NCBI GenBank assembly: GCA_044226535.1
Contig: JBGAGT010000001.1
Location: 186,001-250,000, forward strand
Direction: 5' to 3'
DNA from: VBCG01 sp044226535
GTDB taxonomy: Bacteria > Pseudomonadota > Gammaproteobacteria > Burkholderiales > Casimicrobiaceae
DNA length: 64,000 nucleotides
Both the position numbers and the translations under genes were made by a program. Position 1 is the first letter of the stretch; each line of letters starts with the position of its first letter. Below, one piece after another: positions 1-9,995 of this stretch. Below the pieces are notes generated by a model, which searched no databases, was not told where the DNA came from, and worked only from the letters and a program-made list of their open reading frames with translations.

Positions 1-43
1 CGGCGGGGCTGCAACGGCGCCCGGCGGGCACCCTCGCGGAGCG

Positions 44-961
44 TTATCGGGACGGGGACCTGCCGGTCCCGGGCGCCTGTGCACGGCGCGCGATCAGGAC
101 GTTGCCCGCGGCGATCAGCGCGAGGCCGGCGAAGCTCCAGGCCGACAGCCGGTACGACTCGAACAGCGCGGACAGCGCCAGCGCGATTACGGGCGTGGTC
201 ACGCCCACGTAGGACGCGCGCACCATGCCCACGCCGCGCATCAACGCGAGATAGGCGAGGAACGCGGCGACCGTGCCGGCGAGCGCGAGGTAGAGGAGCG
301 ACGCGACATAGGGAAAGCGCAGGTCGAGGGTCCACGGCCGCCCCAGCGCCAGCGCGACGGCCGCCGTGATCGCCGCGCCATAGCCCAGCGCCCAGGTCGT
401 CGCGGGCACGATGGGATGGCCGCGGCGCTGGAGCCCTGCCGCCGCCATCGCGCCGAGCGTCGAGGCCAGCGTCCCGGCGAGCGCGACCGCGACGCCCTGC
501 AAGGTCGCCTCGCCGGCATCGGTCCCCACGCCGGCGAGCTCGGGTGCGAACAGCAGCGCCACGCCGCCGAGGCCGAGGAGCGAGGCGACGAGCGCGCGGC
601 CCGTGACCGGCGTGCCGCGCGCCACGCGCTCCGCGAACACGTTCATGAAGGTGTAGGTCGCGAATACCACCGCGACCAGACCCGACACGATGCGCTGCTC
701 GGCGTGGTAGATCAGCACGTACGACAGCGCGAACATGAACGCGCCTTGCGCGGCGAGCAGCAGATGGTCGCGGGGCGCGAAGCGCAGCGGCCGGCGGCGC
801 AGCAGGCACCACGCGGCCAGTACCAGCGCCGCCAGCGCGAAGCGCAGCGCGACCGACACCTCGGGCGCCACCACGCCGAGCTGCCAGGTGATGGCGAGCC
901 AGGTCGAGCCCCAGATCAGCGTGCAGGTCGCGAGCAGCAGGCCGGCGCGCGCGGGGCTCAT
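44..961 (-). CDS. EamA/DMT-family inner-membrane transporter
   Basis: 305 residues and almost entirely hydrophobic. Two EamA halves (about residues 8-135 and 155-290) give roughly ten membrane helices, the usual size and architecture of the drug/metabolite transporter superfamily. The N-terminus carries the family-typical LIWGSTW motif after the first helix. Substrate cannot be read from sequence; relatives export amino acids or other small metabolites. It lies 51 bp downstream of an FtsX-type permease on the same strand, so it may be the last gene of the ftr/ABC run, but nothing shows a functional link to iron. ATG start. Confidence 0.85.
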   Translation of the reverse strand: MSPARAGLLLATCTLIWGSTWLAITWQLGVVAPEVSVALRFALAALVLAAWCLLRRRPLRFAPRDHLLLAAQGAFMFALSYVLIYHAEQRIVSGLVAVVFATYTFMNVFAERVARGTPVTGRALVASLLGLGGVALLFAPELAGVGTDAGEATLQGVAVALAGTLASTLGAMAAAGLQRRGHPIVPATTWALGYGAAITAAVALALGRPWTLDLRFPYVASLLYLALAGTVAAFLAYLALMRGVGMVRASYVGVTTPVIALALSALFESYRLSAWSFAGLALIAAGNVLIARRAQAPGTGRSPSR

Positions 962-1012
962 CGGTCGCTCATCGAAGGGTCGCGCGGGCCTCGCCGCGTG
1001 CGCTTCCGCGGC

Positions 1013-2179
1013 TCATGCCGCGCGCAGCGCGTCGACGATCTTCATGCGCGCGGCACGCGCGGCCGGCAGGAAGCCGCCGACGAAGCCCATGGCCAGCGAG
1101 AACAGCAGCGCGGCCAGCACGATCCCCGGCGTCAGCGAGAACGAGAACGCCACCTCGGCGAAAGTCTGGAAGTTGGTGGTCGAGATGGACAGCGACTGCA
1201 TCAGCGAAGCCGCGAGGATGCCGGCCACACCGCCCACCAGGCCCAGCAACAGCGATTCGAGCATGAACGCCGCGAGGATCGAGCGGCGCGGGAAACCCAG
1301 CGCGCGCAGCGTGCCGATCTCGCCGGTGCGCGAGGCCACGCTCGCGTACATGGTGATCATGGCGCCAATCACCGCACCTACCGAGAAGATGATGGAGATC
1401 GACACGCCGAGGTAGTCGATGAACTTGGCGAGCGCCTCGGACTGCTCGGCGTAGAACCGCGACTCGCGCTTCACCTCGACGGTGAGGCGGGGGTCGCCCT
1501 CGAGCGAGGCCTTGATCGCGTCGAAGCGCGACTCGTCGACCAGGCGGAATACCACCGCCGAGAACGACTGCCGCCGGAACGCCTGCATCATCTGCTCGGC
1601 GTCGCCCCAGACCTCGGAATCGAAGGCCGAGTGGCCGGCGTCGAACACACCGACCACGGTCCAGTCGCGCTGCGCGACGCGCAGCGACTCGCCCAGCCCC
1701 GCGTGGCGGAAGCCCGCGGCCACCGCGCGGCCCGCGACGACCTCCGAGGTGCCCGGGGTGAACATGCGCCCCTCGGCGATGCGCACCTGCGGGCGAAGCT
1801 CCAACCCCGCGGGCGTGACGCCGCGGATCACCACGTTGGAGGGCTTTCCGCTGTCGCGCTTGGGCAGGTTGATCAGCACCACCGGCTCGCGCGACGCGAG
1901 CAGCGTGCCGTCGACCGCCGAGGCGATGCCGGGCTGGCTCTCGATGATGCCCGCCGAGCCGCGATCGACGCTGCTCTGCACCTCGGTCTGCGAGGCGCGG
2001 CGGATCGCGATCACGTTGTCGTCGCGGCCCGTGGCCACCATGGTCTTCTCGAGCCCGGCAGAGAGCATCAGCACCGCGGTGAACACGAACACCACCAGCG
2101 CCATGCCGCCCGCGGTGAGCACGGTGGTGAGCTTGCGCGCGGCGAGGTTGCGCGCGACGTAGCCGAGCGGGATGCTCAT
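1013..2179 (-). CDS. ABC transporter permease, MacB/FtsX type (second of two)
   Basis: 388 residues from the chosen ATG. One N-terminal membrane helix (about residues 18-42), a large periplasmic domain and three C-terminal helices: the MacB_PCD plus FtsX layout. The C-terminal segment has the FtsX-type GEIGTLRALGF motif. The frame is open further upstream, but the ATG at 2179 has a good ribosome site (GGGAG) and begins directly before the first helix. With the permease at 2247-3401 and the ATPase at 3466-4179 it forms a heteromeric MacB-like mechanotransmission ABC system. Such pumps act on periplasmic substrates rather than moving cargo across the inner membrane. Its place behind ftrABCD recalls the ABC genes in P19 iron loci of other bacteria. 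Confidence 0.82.
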   Translation of the reverse strand: MSIPLGYVARNLAARKLTTVLTAGGMALVVFVFTAVLMLSAGLEKTMVATGRDDNVIAIRRASQTEVQSSVDRGSAGIIESQPGIASAVDGTLLASREPVVLINLPKRDSGKPSNVVIRGVTPAGLELRPQVRIAEGRMFTPGTSEVVAGRAVAAGFRHAGLGESLRVAQRDWTVVGVFDAGHSAFDSEVWGDAEQMMQAFRRQSFSAVVFRLVDESRFDAIKASLEGDPRLTVEVKRESRFYAEQSEALAKFIDYLGVSISIIFSVGAVIGAMITMYASVASRTGEIGTLRALGFPRRSILAAFMLESLLLGLVGGVAGILAASLMQSLSISTTNFQTFAEVAFSFSLTPGIVLAALLFSLAMGFVGGFLPAARAARMKIVDALRAA

Positions 2180-2246
2180 GGCGCTCCCGCCTCGAGGCGC
2201 GGGACGCGCATGCGCATGCCGGACCCGCGAGGCACGCGCCGCTCGC

Positions 2247-3401
2247 TCATGCAACCGCCCTCAGCCCGTCGACGATGCGGATGCGCGCGGCGCGCCAGGC
2301 CGGCACCCCCGCCGCCACCACGCCCACCAGCAGCGCGGCGGCGAGCTGCATGGCGATGGTTTCAAGCGACACATTGAACACCGGGAAGAGCGTGCCCATC
2401 GCGCTCGCGAAAGCCTGCGCGAGCGGGAAGGTCAGCAGCACACCGAGCACGCCGCCGAGGAGCGCGATGCCCAGCGACTCGGCGAAGATCAGCCCGGCGA
2501 CGTAGCCGTTGGAGAACCCCAGCGCCTTGAGCGTCGCGTATTCGGCGTAGCGCTCGCGCGCGGTCATGGCCATGGTGTTGGCCATCACCGCCATGATGAT
2601 CACGATGACCACGAACGACACGGCCTGGATGGCGAGCAGGATCGCCTCGGTCATCGACACGAAGCCGAGCTGGAACGCCTTCTCGGTCTCGGTCAGCGTC
2701 TCGGCGAGCGAGTTGCGGAAGGTCACGTCGACCGCCTGCGAGATCTCGGCGGCGCGCGTGGGGTCGCGGATCTCGAGCACGTACACGCCGACCTGGTCGC
2801 CGCGGCGCGGGTAGCGCTGGCGGATGGTCTCGTTGAGGAGCTTCCAGTGGAAGTAGAACTGCGTCTCGTCGGTCTTGGCGTCGGCACCGTCGTAGATCGC
2901 GCGCAACGTGAAGGTCCAGGTACCGGGGAAGATGGTGCCGCGCAGCGGGACCTGGTCGCCGACCTTCCAGCCGTAGCGCTCGGCCAGCTTGCGGCCGGCG
3001 ATCGCGCCGTTGCGGTCGAGCAGGAAGGCCTTGCGCTCCTCCGGCCGGATCACGAACTCGGGGTACATGTCGAGGTAGGTGTCGGCGTCGATCGCGAACT
3101 GCGGGAAGAAGTTTCGCTCGGTGATGTACACGCCGCCGAACCAGTTGGCCCAGGACACGGCCGAGACGCCGTCGACGTGGCGCAGCTTCTCCGCATAGGT
3201 GAGCGGCAGCGAGAACACCAGCGAGATGGCGTTGCGGGTGACGAGCCGCGCCGACGAGGTCGCGTCGGCACCGGCGTACCAGGCCTCGACGATGGTGCGA
3301 AGGAGGCCGAAGGCGGTGATGGCGACGACGATGCCCACCACCGTCAGCGTGCTGCGCAGCACGTGGCGGAAGGCGTTGCGGACGACCAGGCGCGCGAACA
3401 T
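2247..3401 (-). CDS. ABC transporter permease, MacB/FtsX type (first of two)
   Basis: 384 residues: an N-terminal helix at about 18-38, a periplasmic domain of roughly 200 residues, and three C-terminal helices, as in the MacB/LolC/FtsX permease family. The stretch YATLKALGF in the FtsX core corresponds to GTLRALGF in the paralogue downstream. The two permeases have diverged, so the complex is probably a heterodimer served by the single ATPase upstream. ATG start, 65 bp after the ATPase. Family membership is clear; the substrate is unknown. Confidence 0.83.
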   Translation of the reverse strand: MFARLVVRNAFRHVLRSTLTVVGIVVAITAFGLLRTIVEAWYAGADATSSARLVTRNAISLVFSLPLTYAEKLRHVDGVSAVSWANWFGGVYITERNFFPQFAIDADTYLDMYPEFVIRPEERKAFLLDRNGAIAGRKLAERYGWKVGDQVPLRGTIFPGTWTFTLRAIYDGADAKTDETQFYFHWKLLNETIRQRYPRRGDQVGVYVLEIRDPTRAAEISQAVDVTFRNSLAETLTETEKAFQLGFVSMTEAILLAIQAVSFVVIVIIMAVMANTMAMTARERYAEYATLKALGFSNGYVAGLIFAESLGIALLGGVLGVLLTFPLAQAFASAMGTLFPVFNVSLETIAMQLAAALLVGVVAAGVPAWRAARIRIVDGLRAVA

Positions 3402-3465
3402 GGGCGTGGCGGCTGGGAAGCGTGACGGCGTGTCGATGCGGTCGCGTGAGCGCAGCGCGCACCCG

Positions 3466-4165
<700 letters not shown>

Positions 4166-4179
<14 letters not shown>

Positions 4180-5377
4180 TGCGCACGCGCGCGCCGGCGG
4201 CGAGCTTCGCGTCCGGCTTCAGCACCACGCGGTCCCCCGGCTTCAGCTCGCCCGTGATCGCGACGAGGTCGCCGATCTTCGCGCCCGTGGTCACCGGGAC
4301 GGCGCCGGCGACGTCGTCCTTGACGACGAACACGAGCTTGCGGCCGTCGCGCTCGGCGACCGCGTCCGCGGCGACGGCGACCAGCGGCTTCTGCTGCTCG
4401 GGCGTGACCTCCTGCGACAGGAAGCCGACCTTGGCGCTCATCTCGGGAAGGATGCGCGGGTCGATGGCGTCGAACTTCACCTTGGTCATCACCGTCGCCT
4501 TGGCGCGGTCGACGGTGGGGACGATGCGGCTGATGCGGCCGCGGAAGCGCGCGTCGGGCAGCGCGTCCAGCGCGATCTCGGCCGGTTGCCCCACGCTGAT
4601 CTTGGCGAGGCTCGACTCGGAGACGTCGGCCTCGACCTCGAGCGTGCTCATGTCGGCCATGTTCACCACCGCGCCCTTCGAATCCACGGCGCTGGAGAAC
4701 GGCGTCACCATGTCGCCGACATTGGCGCTCTTGGACAGGATCACGCCGTCGAAGGGCGCGCGGATCAGCGTGTAGTCGACGCCGACCTCGGCGTTGCGCG
4801 CGGTGGCCTGCGCGGCGGCGTACTGCGCGCGAGCGCTGGCGACGGCGGCCACGGCGCGGTCGACGCGGGCCTGCGCGGTGTCGAGCGCCGACTTCGAGAT
4901 GAAGTTGCGGTCGACCAAGTCCTGGTTGCGCTTCAGTTCCACGCGGGCGTTGGCCTCCTCGACCATCGCCTGGTCGATCACCGCCCTGGCCGCGCGCACG
5001 CTGGCTTCCGCGCTCTGCGACTGCGCCACCACGTCGCGGTTGTCGAGGCGCGCGATCACGTCGCCGGCCTTGACGCGCGAGCCCTCGGCGACGCCCAGCC
5101 ACTCGAGGCGCCCGGTCGCCTTGGACGAGATCGCGGCCTTGCGCTGCGCCACCACGTAGCCGGTGGCGTTCAGCACCACGAATTGCTGCGAGGGATAGGC
5201 GGTGGTGACCGCGGTGGTCTGCACCTCGAACACCTTCGGGCGCGTCGCCATCCATGCGGCCACCGCCAGCACCGCGATGCCGCAGAGCGCGAGGAAGATC
5301 GTCCTGCCGCGACGCCTGCGCCGGATGGGCGCTGCATTGCGGTCGATCCTGAGCTTGGAGAGGTCGGGTTCGGCCAT
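4166..5377 (-). CDS. HlyD/MacA-type periplasmic adaptor (membrane fusion protein)
   Basis: 403 residues. Basic N-terminus, one membrane anchor at about 25-44, then a biotinyl/lipoyl-like half domain, an Ala/Gln-rich alpha-helical hairpin (about 115-200), the second lipoyl half and a beta-barrel. This is the RND/MacA adaptor order. It probably links the MacB-like permeases to an outer-membrane channel; no TolC-type gene is present in the window. It starts 104 bp after ftrD, a gap that contains a TAGAAT -10-like hexamer on the minus strand (5420-5425), so it may have its own promoter. Confidence 0.87.
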
Positions 5378-5481
5378 GTCCTGGAATCGGCGTGCCGGTT
5401 GTGCCGGCGGGCGACGCGAATTCTACAGGCGCCGCGCTCGGCAACGTCGCGGCGAGGGTCCTGCGGCTCGTCGCGGCGCGA

Positions 5482-6960
5482 TCAGCTCCAGCGGAAGAAC
5501 AGGAGCGCCCAGGCGCCCGCCACGGCGGCCAGCGCGACGGCGAACGCGGCGATCGCCACGCACCTGCGCGGAAGCGGGCCCGCGTCGGCGAGCTGCAGCC
5601 AGGCGAGGCGCAGGCTCCACAGCACGCCGATCGCCAGCACCGCAGCACGCGCCGCGGGCACGAAGCCCATGCCGATGCCCTCGGCCTTGGCCAGCGTGAC
5701 GGTGAGGCTCGACAAGCCGAGGAACACGCCGAGTCCCGCGATGGGGATCAGCGCGTAGGACAGGCGCACGGCACGCGCCGTGATGGAGCGCTCGCCGGAT
5801 GCGCGCCGCGCGGCATCCGGGCCTGCCGGCGCGGCTTCGGGCATGCCTGCCAGCAGGACGGGCCGCGAGGCCGCGAGCAGCGCGAGCCACACCACCCCGC
5901 CCACCACCGCGGCGGTGGCGCCGATGTAGCCGACGATCAGCACGCCGTCGAGCCAGGTGAAGACGTCGTTGGCCTCGGGGTAATGCGTCAGGAGCCACCA
6001 GGGCGCGTTGCTCGCGAGCATCCATCCCATGCCGTGGTCGAGCACGAAATCGGCAGCCGCGAGCTTGAGGGTGATGAACCAGGGGCTCGCGTTCCAGTGG
6101 AAGGCGCCGATGGCGAGGCCGACCAGGCCGATCACGATCAGCGCGGCATCCCAGCGCGAGGCCTGCGCGAAAGGCAGCGTCGCGACCTCGTGGTTGGGCG
6201 AACGCGCAGCGAGCTCGACGGCGCCCAGGTGCCCGCTGCAGCGCCCGCACATATGGCATTCCGAGGGGCCCGTCATGCGCTTGATGCGCACCAGCGGCGC
6301 GCAGTTGACGGGGTGGATGGCCATGTGCCCGGCGTTGCGGTCCCAGGCCTCGCGGTCGACGTGGAACGACACGGGCGCCACGCGCGACAGCACGTTGAAC
6401 ACGCCGTTGACCGGGCAGAGGTAGCGGCACCACACGCGCTTCTCGCGGCCGTAGACATAACCCACGGCGATGGCGGCGAGCGTCGAGCCGCCGAGCACCA
6501 GCGCGGCGGCCTTGGGGTACTGGTAGACGCTGACGAGCTGGCCGAACACGGTCGTCATGGCGAAGGCCACGAACGGCCAGCCGCCCCAGCGGATCCAGCG
6601 CGGCACGCCGCGGTGCAGGCCGTAGTGCGACGCGACCTCGGTGAGCGTGCCCTCGGGGCAGAACACGCCGCACCAGGTGCGGCCCATGACGAACATCGAC
6701 AGGATGACGAAGGGCCACCAGAAGCCCCAGAACGCCCACTGCGCGAAGATGGTGAGGTTGTCGAGCGCGTGCGCGTCGCTCGCCGGTAGCGGCAGCAGCG
6801 CGGGGACCACGAGCAGCAGCGCATAGACGGCCACCACCGCCCACTGCAGGCGGCGGATCGTCGCCTGGTGCTGCGCCAGCCAGTCGCCGTAGCGCGCGAG
6901 CCACCGGCGGTGCCGGCCGGGCGTCGCCGGGGGCGGTGCCGTGGCCGCGAGGTCGTTCAC
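5482..6960 (-). CDS. ftrD: FtrD-like membrane iron-sulfur protein of the ferrous iron system
   Basis: 492 residues, polytopic (several helices in each half). Cysteine motifs in order: CGVFCPEG, CRYLCPVN, and a later group ending CHMCGRC, as in NapH/CcoG-type ferredoxin membrane proteins. In FtrABCD systems FtrD is proposed to pass electrons across the membrane to support the FtrB/FtrC oxidation-permeation step. The start is GTG at 6960, 7 bp after ftrC ends. Assignment rests on the cysteine pattern and the position as fourth gene behind P19, cupredoxin and FTR1 genes. Confidence 0.85.
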   Translation of the reverse strand: MNDLAATAPPPATPGRHRRWLARYGDWLAQHQATIRRLQWAVVAVYALLLVVPALLPLPASDAHALDNLTIFAQWAFWGFWWPFVILSMFVMGRTWCGVFCPEGTLTEVASHYGLHRGVPRWIRWGGWPFVAFAMTTVFGQLVSVYQYPKAAALVLGGSTLAAIAVGYVYGREKRVWCRYLCPVNGVFNVLSRVAPVSFHVDREAWDRNAGHMAIHPVNCAPLVRIKRMTGPSECHMCGRCSGHLGAVELAARSPNHEVATLPFAQASRWDAALIVIGLVGLAIGAFHWNASPWFITLKLAAADFVLDHGMGWMLASNAPWWLLTHYPEANDVFTWLDGVLIVGYIGATAAVVGGVVWLALLAASRPVLLAGMPEAAPAGPDAARRASGERSITARAVRLSYALIPIAGLGVFLGLSSLTVTLAKAEGIGMGFVPAARAAVLAIGVLWSLRLAWLQLADAGPLPRRCVAIAAFAVALAAVAGAWALLFFRWS

Positions 6961-6967
6961 GCCGGGT

Positions 6968-7792
6968 TCAGGCCTGCTTCGCCGCCAGGGGCTCGCGGGG
7001 GCTGCGCATCATCCAGATCATGACGATCCAGTACACCGCGAGGCAGAGCACCGGCAAGAGCGCGGGCTGCGAGCGATAGCCCGTCATCGAGGCGACGAAG
7101 CCGCCGAAGCGCGAGCTGTCGTCGAGCAGCGCCGTGCTGTTCCAGATCTGGTCGGCGAGCGGCGGCAGCACCTCCATGCCGATGAGCTTCTCGAGGCCTC
7201 CCACCATCAGCCCGCCGGCGAGCAGCAGCAGCAGGATCTCCGACAGCCGGAAGAAGGTGCGCCACGACAGCCAGCGCGAGCCCTGCTGCAGCAGCCAGAA
7301 CGTCGCCCAGGCGAGTGCCAAGCCGATGGCGAGCACGGCGAGGAACTGCGGCACCGACATCTGCGCCATCCCCACGCCGTACAGGAACACCACGGTCTCG
7401 GCGGTCTCGCGGCCGATGGCCAGCGCGACCACCACCGCGAGGCCCCACCAGTTGGCGGCGTCGGCGTTCTGTCGCATCCTGGTCTCGAGGTCGCGCTTCA
7501 GCGTGCGGCCGTGCTTGCGCATCCAGAACACCATCTGCACGATCAGCGCCGCCGCGACGAACATCATGCCGATCTGGAACCACTCGAGCGCGTCGCCCGA
7601 GAGGAAGTGCGCGATGCCCAGCATCGCGGCGGCGAGCACCAGCGCCAGCGCGACGCCGGCCGCGATGCCGATCCACAGGTAGCGGCGCCCGATGGCGGCA
7701 TCGGGCTGGCGTTTCAGCCACGCGTAGACGATGCCGATCACCAGCATCGCCTCCGCCGACTCCCGCCACACGATGAAAAGCGCATTGCCCAT
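6968..7792 (-). CDS. ftrC: FTR1-family iron permease FtrC
   Basis: 274 residues with about seven membrane helices. Both hallmark REXXE motifs of FTR1/EfeU iron permeases are present: RESAE at 10-14 and RETAE at 128-132. These glutamates bind iron during passage through the inner membrane. Placed between the cupredoxin ftrB and the Fe-S protein ftrD, it is the permease of an FtrABCD system, which imports ferrous iron at the expense of its oxidation. Confidence 0.93.
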   Translation of the reverse strand: MGNALFIVWRESAEAMLVIGIVYAWLKRQPDAAIGRRYLWIGIAAGVALALVLAAAMLGIAHFLSGDALEWFQIGMMFVAAALIVQMVFWMRKHGRTLKRDLETRMRQNADAANWWGLAVVVALAIGRETAETVVFLYGVGMAQMSVPQFLAVLAIGLALAWATFWLLQQGSRWLSWRTFFRLSEILLLLLAGGLMVGGLEKLIGMEVLPPLADQIWNSTALLDDSSRFGGFVASMTGYRSQPALLPVLCLAVYWIVMIWMMRSPREPLAAKQA

Positions 7793-7810
7793 GGTCTTTG
7801 CGGATCCCGC

Positions 7811-8221
7811 CTACTTGGCGATGATGAAGCCCTTCGAGTTGTCGGGGTGGAACTCGTCCCAGAACGGGTACTGGCCCGGCTTGAGGCGCTGGATCACCAC
7901 CGACGACGAGGCGCCGGGTGCGAGCACCTTCTCGATCTTGAGGGGCAGGCTCTCGAACTCCATCGGCTCCTTCCCCTCGTTGGTGATCATGATCTTGATG
8001 CGCGTGTTGGCCGGCACCTCGATGTTGGGCGGCGTGTAGATGCCGTCGCGCGCCACGATCTTGACGACGTAGGGATCGTCGGCGGCGAGCGCAGGGGCGG
8101 CGCCGAAGGGCGCCAGCGACGCGCCGGCGCCGATGGCGGCGAGCGCCACGAAGCGCTGCAGGCGCGGCGCCCTGCCGGCATCGCGCGCCGCAGGACGCCG
8201 GGTGGCCGACTCAGTAGCCAC
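7811..8221 (-). CDS. ftrB: FtrB-like periplasmic cupredoxin-domain protein
   Basis: 136 residues: a signal peptide (hydrophobic stretch about 25-46 ending in ALAA) followed by one cupredoxin-like beta-sandwich of about 90 residues with the PGQYPFWDEFHP segment near the C-terminus. In FtrABCD systems this protein is the proposed ferroxidase partner of the permease. The start is a GTG inside the 3' end of ftrA (11-bp overlap), so translation is probably coupled. No classical type-1 copper cysteine is visible, in line with the short FtrB subfamily. Confidence 0.84.
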   Translation of the reverse strand: MATESATRRPAARDAGRAPRLQRFVALAAIGAGASLAPFGAAPALAADDPYVVKIVARDGIYTPPNIEVPANTRIKIMITNEGKEPMEFESLPLKIEKVLAPGASSSVVIQRLKPGQYPFWDEFHPDNSKGFIIAK

Positions 8222-8777
8222 CCTTCTTCCCGGTGCCCGCGTAGGTGAAGTCGTACTCCAGCGTGAAGGGCTTGAACCACGGGCCGACGCCCGTCTCCTT
8301 GTCGACGTGGCGCCCGAACATGGCGTGCGGGCCGCCCGGCGGCGCGATGGAGAGCCTGAGCTTGTAGCGGCCCGGGCCCGCCAGCTTGACGTTGTCGCCG
8401 TAATGCGGCCCGTCGTTCGCCACCATGGCCATCATCGGCCCCTTGATCACCTCGTTGGAGCCCTGCTTCACGAGCTCGTACTGGATGTTGAGGTAGGGCA
8501 GCCAGGTGCCGTCGGCGAAGCCGTTGTCGTTCTTGTCGGTCGCCTTGATGTCGGCCTCGAGGTGGATGTCCGAGGCCTTGGCGTCGCGCATCATGCCGGC
8601 GGGCTCCATCTCGATGGGCTGCAGGTAGACCGCGGCGACCTCCATGCCACCGTGGATCTGCGGCTTGCCGATCGGGTACTCGAGGGCGCGGGCGGGGGCG
8701 GCCGCGAGCAGGGCCGCGGCGGCAGCGGCGGACAGCATCAGGCCGGCCAGGCGTGGATATGCAACTCGTTGATTCAT
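8211..8777 (-). CDS. ftrA: P19-type periplasmic iron-binding protein FtrA
   Basis: 188 residues: signal peptide (about 1-31, ending ARA) and a P19/Tpd domain. The metal-site residues known for this family are visible: HGGMEVA at 42-48, Met residues in MMAM at about 115-118, His125 in GPHYG and His157 in GRHVD. P19 proteins bind copper and iron in the periplasm and deliver iron to the FTR1 permease. First gene of the minus-strand ftr operon; its promoter region is shared with bfd and contains a Fur-like sequence. Confidence 0.92.
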   Translation of the reverse strand: MNQRVAYPRLAGLMLSAAAAAALLAAAPARALEYPIGKPQIHGGMEVAAVYLQPIEMEPAGMMRDAKASDIHLEADIKATDKNDNGFADGTWLPYLNIQYELVKQGSNEVIKGPMMAMVANDGPHYGDNVKLAGPGRYKLRLSIAPPGGPHAMFGRHVDKETGVGPWFKPFTLEYDFTYAGTGKKGGY

Positions 8778-8922
8778 GGGGATTTTCTCTTCACGGATCG
8801 GGGCGGGGTCGATGCGCCGGACGGACCCGGCGGCGAGGCGGCGCGTGCTCTTTCAGGCGGTGGCCCGCATCGCCCGGCGGCGTACCGACGACAACGCCAA
8901 CCTTATCAGCCGGGCGGGGTCC

Positions 8923-8967
8923 TGTAAATAGGAATGATTTGCGTTTAAGTGAAGATTGGGCTAGATT
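8923..8967. promoter_or_regulatory. Divergent ftrA/bfd promoters with candidate Fur operator
   Basis: For bfd (+): TTGCGT at 8939-8944, 17-bp spacer, TAGATT at 8962-8967. For ftrA (-): TTTACA (plus-strand 8923-8928) with a TAAGGT-like -10 about 17 bp further. Both -35 elements overlap 8924-8942, which on the minus strand reads GCAAATCATTCCTATTTAC and matches the 19-bp Fur consensus at 10 positions by my count. An iron-repressed switch for uptake and storage genes fits the gene content. The promoter match is fair, the Fur site tentative. Confidence 0.45.
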
Positions 8968-9037
8968 ATCGCCTGCATCGACCCCGCTCACGCAGCCAGC
9001 CGCATCCTTTTTCGCACGCCGCACGCAATCGACCACC

Positions 9038-9229
9038 ATGTACGTCTGCCTCTGCAACGCGATCACCGACCACGAAATCCGTGCTGCCGCCGACCTGGGC
9101 GCGCGTTCGCTCGACGAGCTCTCCTCGTCGCTGGGGGTCGCGACCTGCTGCCGCCGCTGCGCCGATTGCGCGCGCTGCGTGCTCGACGAGCACCTCGCCG
9201 CGCAGGCCTGTGCGGCCGGGGACGACTAG
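9038..9229 (+). CDS. bfd: Bacterioferritin-associated ferredoxin Bfd
   Basis: 63 residues, the usual size. Starts MYVCLC and holds the [2Fe-2S] ligands as C4-X-C6 and C38-XX-C41 (CRRC), the Bfd pattern. Bfd donates electrons to the haem of bacterioferritin so that stored ferric iron is released as ferrous iron. It is the first gene divergent from ftrABCD and precedes bfr by 269 bp. The ATG at 9038 is the only sensible start because the first cluster cysteine is residue 4. Confidence 0.93.
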   Translation: MYVCLCNAITDHEIRAAADLGARSLDELSSSLGVATCCRRCADCARCVLDEHLAAQACAAGDD

Positions 9230-9387
9230 CGCCGTTCCCTTAGTCGCGCGGGCCGTCCTCCCCGCGCCCGCCGCAACACCTCGCTTGCCCGCCGCGCGGG
9301 TCCATTGCGCCCGCGCGTGAGCCGCGCTTCGCGCCGCGCATGAAGCCGCGAATCGCCATTCGCATGGACTGCGAATCGTTCCGTTTT

Positions 9388-9417
9388 TTGCGCGCGGCGC
9401 ATCCCTTGGCATACCAT
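9388..9417 (+). promoter_or_regulatory. Possible bfr promoter in the bfd-bfr gap
   Basis: In the 269-bp gap between bfd and bfr, TTGCGC (9388-9393), 18 bp, TACCAT (9412-9417) is the best sigma-70-like pair. It is weak (3/6 and 4/6 matches). Upstream lies a short inverted repeat, GCGAAT-4-ATTCGC, at about 9350-9365. I see no gene in the gap. Confidence 0.25.
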
Positions 9418-9498
9418 CGCCGGCACACCGGGCCCACGCGCGAAAGCGCGCGGCGCATCGTCGACAGGGCCCCGGGGCGACGCGATGAAAGGCATGCC

Positions 9499-9990
9499 AT
9501 GAAAGGCGACAAGGAAGTCATCAAGCACCTCAACGCGATCCTGGTCAACGAGCTGACCGCGATCAACCAGTACTTCCTGCACTCGCGCATGTTCGGCAAC
9601 TGGGGCTATCACAAGCTCGCCAGGCACGAGTACGAGGAATCGATCGACGAGATGAAGCACGCCGATGCGCTGGTGAAGCGCATCCTGTTCCTCGAGGGCC
9701 TGCCCAACCTGCAGGACCTGCACAAGCTGCGCATCGGGCAGGACGTCAAGGAGGCGATCGAGTGCGACCTCGCCCTCGAGCGCGACGGCCATCCCGCGCT
9801 CAAGGTCGCGATCGCGCACTGCGAGAAGGTCGGCGACTACATCACCCGCGAGGTGTTCGAGGAGATCCTCGAGTCCGAGGAGGAGCACATCGACTTCCTC
9901 GAGACGCAGCTCTCGGTGATCGCCGACATCGGCATGCAGAACTACCTGCAGTCGCAGTACAAGGTGGAGGAAGGCGACATCGGCGCCTGA
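9499..9990 (+). CDS. bfr: Bacterioferritin (haem-containing iron storage protein)
   Basis: 163 residues. Ferroxidase ligands are all in place: E18, E51, H54, E94, E127 and H130, with the haem-binding Met at position 52. These proteins form 24-subunit shells that oxidise and store iron. The frame is open upstream, but the ATG at 9499 gives the family-standard MKGDKEVI beginning and has AAAGG seven bases before it. Pairing with bfd and with the ftr operon makes an iron import, storage and release locus. Confidence 0.96.
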   Translation: MKGDKEVIKHLNAILVNELTAINQYFLHSRMFGNWGYHKLARHEYEESIDEMKHADALVKRILFLEGLPNLQDLHKLRIGQDVKEAIECDLALERDGHPALKVAIAHCEKVGDYITREVFEEILESEEEHIDFLETQLSVIADIGMQNYLQSQYKVEEGDIGA

Positions 9991-9995
9991 CTGCC

